In this document: one piece after another, positions 19,826 to 32,500 of the stretch
Position numbering within the stretch: the first letter of the stretch is position 1
Layout of the letters: the number at the start of each line of letters is the position of its first letter
Assembly (NCBI GenBank): GCA_963978895.1
Contig: OZ022240.1
Location: 40,737,768-40,801,767, forward strand
Reading direction: 5' to 3'
Length of the DNA: 64,000 bases
Source: Erpobdella octoculata
Taxonomy: Eukaryota > Annelida > Clitellata > Hirudinida > Erpobdellidae
The notes under the pieces: generated by a model
Seen by the model: only the letters and a program-made list of their open reading frames with translations
The model's database searches: none
What the model was told of the DNA's origin: nothing
Made by a program: the position numbers and the translations under genes

Positions 19826-20565
19826 GATGCTGTAACTTTCAGTTATAGTATTCTATTACATTGAACAAACTAATTCTTAAGCAGACTATAAGTTGTCAGT
19901 GTACTGTTAAAAACTTGTAATTACACGGTTAGTTTTTTTTTGTAACCAGGAAGTAATTCACAAGCCCATTTTTGATAACTGACTGTATTTTCAGCGGACC
20001 CTGGCGAATATTTCATATTATTAAAATTAATTTTCAACAATATATGAAAAAAGAATCATTGAATAAAACTAGTTATAATTATTTACAATTTAAAATGTTT
20101 ATATATTTTTGTGAATTAATTGCAAATAAATTAAAAATAATTTCTTGGATTGTTTTCAATTTAAATAGCTGCATGATAATAAATAAATAAACATTAAGTG
20201 TGTCGCGTGTGTTGCGTAACTAATAATTAATTTGAAGAAGATTATAAAGCGGCGATAAATGAGTTTGGTCTTTCAGCACTTGAAATAAAATGAAAAGAAC
20301 GATTTAGATATCGGCTTGATCTTTTCAAGATTATCATTCTTTTATTTTACTTATTTTATCATTGCCTGTATTTTTTAATTTTATACCATAATAGTGTGGT
20401 AGTGTGGTAGGTAGTGCAGAAGCTACAGAACAGAAGAAGTGCTACTTTTTTCTTTAACTGCCAAGAAATTCAGATTTGCTTTACTAACTACCTCAAAAAG
20501 AGAGAACAAGTTTCTTTTGACTTTTTGACAGATGTTTCTTATGAGATTTTCTTTTTTATTTGCTC
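19826..20565. promoter_or_regulatory. Head-to-head intergenic region (possible shared promoter)
   Basis: The 740 bases between the start codons of the divergently transcribed PX/SH3/SH2 gene and SUR-like gene. AT-rich, with no recognised core elements. Promoter function is inferred only from the divergent layout. Confidence 0.4.
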
Positions 20566-23500
20566 ATGAATAACTCAAGAATGATGTTTGGTAGTAGTAG
20601 TGCTAGTGTGATGTACAAGAAGGAGTATATTGATTATATAGCTGCAACCGTTTATCTGCTCTTCATCGTCATCGCGTTTATGTTCGTTAAGTTTTCGAGA
20701 AATAAAAATGGAAAAAATCACGTGGTGTTCACCGGGCACACATTCCATTGGTTGCTTTGCTCTTTTTTATTTTTTCTTCTGGCTCTTGAAGTTATAGAGA
20801 ACGTTCTCAATTTCTGGAACAAAAATTTACATCCCCTGGGAATCTCTCGTATCACTTGCATCGTTTTTGCCATGGTGTCCATTTTGTCGTCTCTTCTCAT
20901 GTATAACGTTTGTGAACAGAAATTTAGGATTAATTTCTTGATTTTACTTCATTTTCTATGGCTTTTCATGGGTCTGTTTAGTATCTTCAAAGCGACTGTA
21001 AAGTTTTCTTCTAAAGAGTGTTCTGGACAGTTTGATACTCTTTTGCAAATACTTATTACTGTGAACTGTTTTATGTTACTCATCTGTGATGTGATTGCTC
21101 ATCTTGCAATGGTTTGTCATATTCTATCAATTTAAATTAAATTAATTTTTTTATTTCCGTATTTGTGTTATGTCATATTTTCTAGTTATTAATTTAATTT
21201 ATATATTTTTTCATTCCAATATTTGTGGTGAAACAATTTTGATGTGAATATTTGAATATCGACTTTTTTCAGAAAATGTTCAAAACGCACAAAGAGATAC
21301 TCATACCCGAGGGAGTCAAGTACGCCAACAGTTTCAGCTGTTTCCTCTCGAAAATCTCGTACAACTGGATGAATCCTGTCATGCTGCTCGGGTTCAAGAA
21401 GCCGCTGGAGTTTGAAGATCTTGGTGTCGTGCCGCCGGTACGTTGACCCGTGGCCATGTTTGGTTACCATGGTGACATGTGGTGGTTGTAATATAAGTGA
21501 CAGCATAAGATGATGATGATGTTTGGTTACCATGGTGACATGTGGTTATTGTAATATTAATGACAACATAACATGGTGATAATGATGTTTGGTTACCATG
21601 GTGACATGTGGTGGTTGTAATATGAATGACGGCATAAAATGGTGATGATGATGATGTTTGCTTACGATGGTGACATGTGGTTATTGTAATATTAATGACA
21701 GTATAAGATGGTGATGATGATGATGTTTGGTTACGATGGTGACATGTGGTTATTGTAATATTAATGACAGTATAAGATGGTGATGATGATGATGTTTGCT
21801 TATGATGGTGACGTGTGGTTATTGTAATATAAGTGACAACATAACATGGTGGTGATGATGATGATGGTACATGGTGGTACTTGTGATTGCATAAGATATA
21901 TATGATATGATTAAGATATATAGAAGTAGTGACAGTAATATTTTTAATGGTGTAGTTGTGACAAGCATTTTAATCCTAAATATTTAACAACTTGCAATAC
22001 AATATCATATCATAGTAGTTGTAATGGACGTTTTAATATTGAATATTTGAAAATGTGTGGTACAGTAATACAGTATCGTTTCCTTTAATTGCTACAGGCA
22101 GAAGATGTTGAATTGTATCATTGTAAATTGAAGAAAGCTATTGAAATCGAAAAGGTTGGTTTTTTGTGTGCAATTTTTTTGTTTAATTTTTTGTTATTAT
22201 TATTACTGTTGTTATTATTAATTCACAGTTTATTTGTTTTTATTTTATTTATTAAATTATTTTATTTAACTTCAATCTGAGATTTTTATTATGCTGGGGA
22301 TGGGACATCTGTAGAGAATTCTATGCTACCGACAAGTGTTCTTTAAGAATCTTTTTTTATTTTTTCGACTGCGTTCTTACAGACATTGAAAATGAATCTT
22401 TGAACAATTGCTGCTAAACCTTCTAACATATTTACATCTTTAAAAAGAAAAATATTTAAAAATCTTATTTTTTTAATCACTCTCATTGCGATCATTTAGA
22501 AGTAAAAAAAACTGGAAATAAAAAAAATAAAATAAACTCGAAATAAAACTTGAATAAAAAAAAATAAAATAAACTCGAAATAAAACTGGAAATAAAAAAA
22601 ATAAAATAAACTCGAAATAAAACTTGAAATAAAATAAACTCGAAATAAAACTTGAAATAAAATAAACTCGAAATAAAACTTGAAATAAAATAAACTCGAA
22701 ATAAAACTTGAAATAAAATAAAAAAAAAATTTCTTGCAGAAACTCTCCTGGGATGGAAATCGTAACTTCTCGCTGTGGCGATGCTACTGGAAAGTCTCGA
22801 AAAAGACTCTCACGCTGACCGCCTGCCTGCAGTTCGTGACGGAAGTCGTGCAGTTCCTTCCGGCGTTCATGCTCGAGGTCATCATCTCCTCCTTCAAGCG
22901 GGAAGACGGGCAGCACCGCGGATTTCTCGCCGGAAACGAGACCGCGACGGGAAGTTTCGTCACGACGACGTCGGGAGATTTCGATCGACAGTTCGGGAAT
23001 TCGACGTCAAAGGTTGAAATTTTTCGATATTTTTTTTTACAGCGTTTTCTTCTACGCTATTTTTGAACATCTGTTTACTGTTGGTAATAATTGCGGTGAT
23101 ATTGTTTGTTGTGGTTATGATGATAATGGCGGTGGTTATGACAATGATGATGGTAGTGGTGGTTATGATGATGATATTGGTAGCGATGATGATGGTGGTG
23201 GTGATTATGATGATGATGATGATGGACAAGAAGTGGAGGACATTTAGTATACCTGAAAATAAACACTTGTGATATGTATATTTAGTGTAAATCCATGCAC
23301 ATTTGTTATGTATCGTATGTATACTAGATGGAAACCACGTGTATATTTTATGTATATCATGTGTGTGTGTGCATGTTATATTGTATTAATTAAATAAGCA
23401 TTCACCTTATGTTATGTATATATTAGAGAGTGACACTGTAATACAGACCGCGGTAAATTTGGCGGTAACGGGAACAAATTTCAATAATTTCACCATTACC

Positions 23501-26500
23501 TCGCAGTAACGGGGAAAAATGGGGGGAAATTTGCGGTAATGGGGAAAAATTTGCGGTAATGGGGAAAATGTTGGCGGTAATTCCGCGGGAACGGTAATGA
23601 AGTTTTAAACTAATTTTTAAAAAATAAAAAAAAATTTTTTAATTTTTTTTTACTTTGTTTCATCGTCTTTGTACTTTGTTTAGCTAATTCTACCGGACTA
23701 TCTTTCTTTTTGTATTTCATTTCGGTTGAATGTCTTGAATCGGTTTAATTTCAATAGTACATTTTCGCTTGTAGTTTTAAATAACATGGAAATGGGAAAA
23801 TGCGACATCGAAAGATTAATTTCAATTAAAAGTGAACGCTTGCGATTCGACAAATGTGATGTTTGGCCAAGTTTTATAAAAGTTTTTATTGATGATGCAT
23901 TTGCATCAGTGGTTCAATGCATTCATTGTGACTCGCTACTGAAATGGAAATCGCGAGATGGCACCAGCGGACTAAAAGCACACAAAAAGTGCTGTAAAAA
24001 GTAAATTCTGTTTCCAGCAACAAAATAAATTTAAAATGCGGGGACAATGAGGGTTTGTGAATGATAGCTGCGGGGATGGGTAGGGGATGGGGACAGATAT
24101 TGAGGGGATGGGGACATGGGGCGAGGGGACAGTGAGGGGTCAGGAAAAGAGTTTTCTTTGCAGGGTGGGGATGGGGAAGAAATGTTGTCCCCGTGTCATT
24201 CTCTAGTATATATATATAACTGTATGTATGTTATTGTATATACATGTAAAACATCATTCCGCTTAATTGTTTTTGTAGAATTTGTTTTCAATGAACAAAG
24301 GTCGTGTCACACGAACAGATTTTAGATCAGTTTTTTTTTGTACAAACTTTACTCCCTAACTGGATAATTACTCAGTTGAGGGTGGGTGTGTTACTGATGA
24401 TGATGATGGTTATGGAGATAAATAAAAAATATATTACTGACATCATCATCATCACATGATTTTAATGACTCTGGAGGCCCCATCTATTAGTGACATCATC
24501 ATCATTATATAATTTTAAAATAACTCTAAATTTTACCTTATGCCTTATTTATTTGTGACATCGTAATCATCATCTAATTTTAATGACTCTAAATGTTGCC
24601 CTATGCCCCATCTATTAGTGACATCATTATCACATTATTTTAATGCTCTGTTATCACTGCCCAGGTGACCCATTTATATGTGATATCATCCTCATAATCA
24701 TCATCATCATCATCATCATCATCCTCATATGATTTTAATGACTAACTGTTACCCTGTGCCCCATCGTTATAATATGTTCTTTATTGTTATAGAAACAGAC
24801 CAACATACTGTTGCTTTTAATGGTTGGCTGGGCATTTGGCATTATTATTACTTTTGTTTTATAGTTTATAGTCCATTACACCAGGTGTTTTAAGACTGAA
24901 ATGGCTGTATGTAGGAAGCACCTAAGTATATTTCTGTGGTGGATCATAATTTGATCTTTTTAACTTTTCCCTCCTCCTTTCTCCAGGCTAGGGACTGTTT
25001 TGCATCAAACAACTAAATTCTAAATGGTTATAAGGATGATGAATTGATGATGACAATGACGGTGATGATGATGACAATGACGATGATGGTGATGTTAATG
25101 ATGATGATGATTACAATGATGATGATGGCAGGGACGACGATTGAGGGGGTACGGGGGGGTCAAGTTTTCCCAATAATTTGGTTGAGGGGTCAGTCTAGCC
25201 ATTGACCCCCAATAATAGTTTGGCATTATTATTACTTTTGTTTTATAGTTTATAGTCCTTTATACATAACACCAGTGATGATAATGGTAATGATGATGAT
25301 GGGGATGATGAAGTTGATGATGATGATGAAGTTGATGGTAATGATGATGATGTTTCATTCCAGGACTGCCCGATCTCTACCGGGGAGTTCTTCCGGAGTC
25401 CTTTCGCCCTCTCCTGTCTCATGTTCTCCGCTTACGTGGTGCAGATCTTCATGAGGAAGTATCAGGATTACATCATCCTGAGGGAAGGCATACGACTGAA
25501 GTCAGCTCTCCAGGTTGGTCGGACGGATGGACAGACAGACGTTATGTATAGGCCTTCGACTCGTAGGCCGAAAGAAATGCGGAAATGATAATGATTACGA
25601 TGATTATAATGAATACAAATAAATAATTTTTTTTTAATTAATAGGAAGTTAGAGTCTAAGTTAAAATTAAGTTGATTCAAAATCATAAATCTAAATTATT
25701 TAACTAAATTGAGCATTTCATAAAAATAAATTATTCGATAAATATATCGAGGGTAATTAATTGTAAATCATTTTTGAGTGCAGACTTGTATATTCGAGAA
25801 AAGTTTGAGCCTAAAAATGGCGACTGTGAACGAAGGGAAGCTGATGAATCACATGACCGTGGATGCAACTCAGACTCTCGAGTTTGCTTTGATACTTCAC
25901 TTCATCTGGAGTCTTCCTCTTTTGGTGATGATGATGATGATTATTATTATTATTATAATGATGGTAGTGATGATGATGATTATTATAATAATGATGATGG
26001 TGGTGGTGATGATGATGATTATTGTAATAATGATGAGGTGGTGATGATGATTATTATAATGATGATGGTGGTGGTGATGATGATTATTGTAATAATGATG
26101 TGGTGGTGATGATGATTATGATTATGATGATGATGGTGGTGGTGGTGGTGATGATTATTGTAATAGTGATGGGGTGATGATGCTGATGATTATTTTAAAT
26201 GATGATGTTGATAATGCATTATAATGGTGGTGATGATGATTATTATAACGATGTAGGTACTGATGATTATTATAATAATAATGTGGGTGATGATGATTAT
26301 TATTATTATTACAATGATGATAGTGACGGTGATGATATTGATGCCAAATCAATCGTCACTAACGCATCGCCCGATCGAAATCGTGTTTCTCATTCGCGAT
26401 CTCTCTTATTCGCAGGTCGTGTTGAGTTTCATCTTCCTCAGCGTCCAATTGGGCAAAAGCGGCTCCGTCGGATGTCTGACGGTTCTCCTGCTGTGTCCGG

Positions 26501-29500
26501 TCCAGTACCTCCTGGGCAGGTATCTCGGTGTCAACCAAGAAGCCATTATGGTTTGTTGCTGTTGTTATTATTGTTGTAGTTTATATGGCGATTATTTATC
26601 ATCATTATCATCGTCATTTAGCGGTACTTCATTGGTCGATTTACGGCTGCTATTTCATTCGTGAAAGTTTTTTTAAGTACGACAAACGAATGATTAGTCG
26701 ACCACCCCTATTCAGGAAACATCGGACAAGAGGCTGTTCAAGACCAACGAGATGCTGCAGAACATTAAGCTGCTGAAAATGTACGCATGGGAGAATCTAT
26801 TTTGTCAAGGGGTGGTCAAGTTGCGGTCGAAAGAGGTCGGAATCATGTGGAAGTCTTCCGTAGCCAGGACGATGGCAGGTCGGTGGTTTGTTGATATTCA
26901 TGTGTCATGAATATTCGTGTGTCATGAATATTCATGTGTCATGAATATTCGTGTGTTGATATTCATGTGTCATGAATATTCGTGTGTCATGAATATTCAT
27001 GTGTCATGAATATTCGTGTGTTGATATTCATGTGTCATGAATATTCGTGTGTTGATATTCATGTGTCATGAATATTCGTGTGTTGATATTCATGTGTCAT
27101 GAATATTCGTGTGTTAATATTCATGCATCATGAATATTCGTGTGTTGATATTCATGTGTCATGAATATTCGTGTGTTGTTATTTACTTGTTATGAGCATT
27201 AACATATTCTTAATATACACATAAGATTAATATTAATATATCATGAATATTCACAAATCGTGAATATTCACAGATCATTTATATTAGCATGTATTTAGTT
27301 TTCCACGTTTTTATTATTAACATACAATTAGATTAGCGTAAACTTAATATATGCATAATGTTATTTATAAAAAAAGTTATTTCACTATTCACATATCAAT
27401 AATATTCATAATTGATCTATGTAAGTCACATGAATAATTGATGTTCATAATTGGTAATTTCAAATGTAATTAACTCGTTGATATTCATTTTTTGTAAATA
27501 AATAAATTTAATTAACTCATTAATATTCATTTCTTGTAAATAAACTAACTTAATTGACTCATTGATATTCATTTGTTGTAATTAATTAAATAAATAAATA
27601 AATAAATTAATTTCATCAGCTACGATCACCGACGGCATTCCCTCTATTGCATGCATTTTGGTGAGTTTTTATGCATTTTGGTGAGTTTTTAATTCATGGT
27701 TTCCAATAACAATTATAATTTCATATTTATTAGGAATAGTTATTTAATTTATTACACAGTTGAACCTCATTTAAAGAACCACTTTCAGTTATGCGAATTT
27801 TTCATTTATAAGTTTATACGACTTGAAATTTGTGGGTGGATTAAAAATTGTTTATCTTTTTTGTATACTCATAATAATTGAGGTTCTACTCTACTGTTAT
27901 CGTTTATCATTAAAAATACTGTGGCCAAACTACTTTATGTAATGCAACATGTTTGGTGTGTAAATAATTGTGTGTAAATAAATGTATGCCAGAGGTAATT
28001 AATGAATAGCATGTGAAAACATTTTTTCTATAGAGAAATTCGTTATGTTTTACTCCGTAATTACAGACATAATGTGTTACTTCGTAATTTGAAACATTTG
28101 TAATGTATTACTTTGTAATTGCAGACATTCGTAATGTATTACTTCGTAATTTGAAACATTCGTAATGTACCACTTTGTAATTGCAGACATTCGTAATGTA
28201 TTACTTTGTAATTTGTAATGTACTACTTCGTAATTGCAGACATTTGTAATGTATTACTTCGTCGAGACGACCCCTCTGACGGTCAGTCGCGTGTTCTCAT
28301 CGACGGTCGTCTTCGTCATCCTGGCCAATCAGCTGTTCTTCCTCGCCATAGCGATCAACATGACCATCCTCATGAAGACGTCGGCCCAGAGGCTCCGATC
28401 ATTCTTCCTGCTCCCGGAGATACAAAACAAGGTTCGCTTTTCGTTGTTTTTTTTTAATTTTTTTTCTATTGAGATTTAGCATACGCCTTATCAAGACAAG
28501 TCTTGCTCAAAGCGAGAGAGGGAGGGTGCTTGCAAAGGCAGCCATTTATAGGCGCCTACCCCTTTTTAGCAAATGCGAGTGAACTCCTTGCTTAAGGGAG
28601 TTACGCTGGTGACACCGGCGTGTGTCAGTTTTCAGGAAGTGTGTGTGTGTGTGAAGTCACGTGATTTTAAGAGGCTGTCTGACTTGTGCACTCTTGGAAA
28701 CGATTATGTTCAAATAGCTATTATTATAACTTTTTTATTTTTTCTATGATAGTTTATAGTTCTTTACACCAGATGTTTTTTTAAGTACTTTCTGCGTGGA
28801 TAATAATTTAATACATTTAACTTTTCCCTTCTCCTTTCTCCAGGCTTGGGACTGGCTTGCAAAAGCAAGGTGGAGTTATTATTATAACTACAATAACTGG
28901 AGTTATTATAATACAGTAATTACTATGTAAACTTATTTACAGCTTATGATATAGAATTGAAATATAATTACATAATATTACTCATTGATAAGAAGATGCA
29001 AGAAAACATTTCATACGATGGGATGCGTTTGACAGGTGTGCATCACAGGTGCGATGAAAATGTAATTCGTTAGAGACGTAGGCAATGTACATAGCATTTG
29101 AAATAGCTTGTTACAAATGTTGCGGTGATGATGTCTTATTTCAAGAAAGAAAGTTAAATTTTCACTTCACTGCTCTGTCTACCTATAATTTCTTATCTGA
29201 CTGCTACCTGGGCACATCATGTTGTTGTTGTTCGTATCATCTTGCACTGGGTAATGAGTTGTTCTTGAAGGCAGTTCAGATTCATCAGTAAATTTTTTGA
29301 GAAAAGAAAAACTTCGACTCGGTGCGAAACTGTTTCCGGGCTCGGGGTGGTACCGTCTTTTTCCCTTCATTAATTGTAGGGATGTCACGGGTAGTACTCG
29401 GGTTCGGGTACCCGTGACATCCCTTCATTAATTGACATTAATTCGGTAAATAAGGCGTGCTTTCTTCTTCTTCTTCTTTTAAACGACCTTTGATTATAAT

Positions 29501-32500
29501 CAACAGGAAATCTCAACGAGTTGCGACGACAAAACAGAAACGACAACGACAACCAACAACAACCACAATTTCAACAACAAGAGCAAAGCCGACGAAGGAA
29601 AGGAAGAGGAGAAAAGAACGTTGCTCTCCTCGTACCGAATCGGCGTGCGTCAAAACAACGAAACTCGCATCCTCGATCACTCCAAGACCAACGGATTCAG
29701 AAGAAGCGACTCTGACGACGTTAAAAAAAGCCGGAAAGGGAGCGACGCGACGGAACGAGACGACGTCGTGGCGAGCGTCAAGGACGCGACCTTCACCTGG
29801 TCGACGAATCCGGCGCTGTTCGATGTCAGTTTCGAGCTGCGGAGGGGGAAGCTGGTCATGCTGTTCGGATCCGTCGGGAGCGGGAAGAGCTCCCTGCTGT
29901 GGGCGATACTGGGGGAGATGGAGAAGATCAAAGGAGCGCAAGAATTTTGGTTGGTTTTCTTTGGGATTGCATTCATATTATTTTATTTTAAGGTTTTTTT
30001 TTTTAAATGTTTTGTTATTAAAAGTTTACTATTTTCATTTCATATAACTTGCTAGATAATAAAGTTCTTTTATTTAAAGGTTTAATTTTTTCATTTTGTG
30101 TGTTGCTTTTTTTTGTAGATTATGATGTCATTAGAAAGTATTATTATTACATGTTTTGTATTATTTATAAATTATCATATTGCATTCTTTATTTTTTTCA
30201 ATAATAATAATAATAATAACAATAATAATAATTGTTTTGTGTTATACAGGTTTTTTTATATAGCGCTTTTTTACAAAATAAAAGTCGCAAAAGATAATAT
30301 TACAATAGATTTTAATATTGGATATCGTTAACACGGACTATTAACATTTTATCCTGAACAAAAAAGCAAACTGCCACTGGCATTCGTGTCTCAAAAAGCA
30401 TGGATCCTGAGCGCCACCATTCGAGAGAACATCCTCTTCGGCCTGCCCTACGACGAGAGGAAGTACGCAGAAATCACCAGGGCCGTTTCCTTGACGACCG
30501 ACTTCGACCTGTTTCCGGACGGAGACGCTTCCGAGATCGGGGAAAAGGTGGGTAATGATGATGATGATGGTCATGTAGGTAATGATGATGATAATGGTCA
30601 TGTAGGTAATGATGATGATAATGGTCATGTAGGTAATGATGATGATAATGGTCATGTAGGTATGATGATGATAATGGTCATGTAGGTAATGATGATGATA
30701 ATGGTCATGTAGGTAATGATGATGATAATGTTCATGTAGGTAATGATGATGATAATGGTCATGTAGGTAATGATGATGATAATGGTCATGTAGGTAATGA
30801 TGATAATGGTCATGTAGGTAATGATGATGATAATCGTACAAGTTATTTATCGGTTTTTGTTTTTCTGTTTCGCGTTTGTCGAATGTCAAGTATTTCATTG
30901 ATTCGCTTGTTTTTGTGGGTGCTTATTATGGCTGAGTGGGTAGAGCTTCAGACTTGAATGTCGAAGATTCACGGTTAAACTCTCTATTGGAAATTTATTA
31001 CTTTTTGCTTCTTAAGCATTTCATTCATTCATTTAGTTAACGTTTCATCGATCCATCTGTCGTTTTATTCAATTTGATCTTCGAACTAATTTGATTGATT
31101 GATTTAAAAATCGAAAGGGTGCCAATTTGAGCGGAGGACAAAAACAAAGGATTGCACTCGCCAGGTGTTTGTATCAAGATGCTCAGGTCTATCTAATGGT
31201 CGGTTTTCTTTTCTTTTATAATCATTGAGTTTTCAATTTCTTGTTTGATTTGGTTTTATGTGTGTTATTTGTATACAGTAAACTTTAGCTTGTCTAATCC
31301 AGCCAAAATTCAGTGCATGCAAAAAAACATTTAGCTTTAAATACCATTACATGTAATCGATCTGTTTTATAAAGCAACTAAGTACGAAGATCCTCGGCGA
31401 TTTTTTTGCATCGAACGACTAAAAAGTAACTTCCGATCATTTGGATTTTAATAACTTTGATCTCAATAATCGAAATGAAAAACATGTATATAAGTGAAAA
31501 ACCTTAAATAAGTTTCTAATAAGTTCAAAGAAGTTCTTCACTCACAATGAAACTATATATATATATAAAATATATAAATAAAAAAACTATATATAGATAT
31601 ATATATATATAAAATATATAAATAAAAAAACTATATATAGATATATATATATATAAAATATATAAATAAAATAACTTAATACGTTCAATGAAGTTCTTCA
31701 CTAACAACGGCAAATTTTCAATCCGCCCACACACACACTTGTACAGGATGACTCACTGTCGGCACTCGATCCTCACGTCGCCGCGGCGATATTCGACCAG
31801 GTGATCGTCGACATGCTGATTGGACGAGGCAAGACGGTCCTCTTCGTGACCCACAACTCCGCTCTGATTGGCCGGGCGGACGAGGTCGTCGTCATGGCGG
31901 CGGGTCGGATCGCCTATCGGGGAGATTCCGCGTCGTGTCCTTCTGCTATTATTGACAAGTAGGTGGTCGTGATGATGATGATGATGGCTATAAATGTGAT
32001 AATGATGTTGAATATAATTATATAGGAGATGATGATTGTTTTATAGGCGATGATGATTGTTTTATAGGCGATGATGTTGACATAGATTGTATAGGTAATG
32101 ATGATGGTTATATAGGCAATGGTGTTGATATAGATTGCATAGGTGATGATGGTTATCATCATGCTGGTAATGATCACTATAAAGGTGATGATGATGTTGA
32201 TTATATAAGAGATGATGATGATGATGGTTATAAAGGTGATAATGATGTTGATTACAATTATATAAGAGATGATGATGATAATGGTAATGTAGGTAATGAT
32301 GATGATAATGGTCATGTAGGTAATGATGATGATCGTATAAGTGCTGATGATTATGGTTATCATCGAAAGTAGCATGCTTATATGCTAATCTGTTTTTGTT
32401 GTTGTTGTTGTTCATCAATCAATCAATTAAAGACTGAAAGGAGAATTAGACCACAAAGTCAGTCAACCATCATCGGAACACTCGAAAGGGGTGAGTTCGT

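Noticed and set aside
22473..22916. 147-codon minus-strand ORF with repeated FYFEF
   Set aside because: Antisense of a minisatellite and of SUR exon 4.
29457..30047. 196- and 142-codon ORFs in other frames over the NBD1 exon
   Set aside because: Shadows. The correct frame carries the Walker A motif and fits the splice phases.
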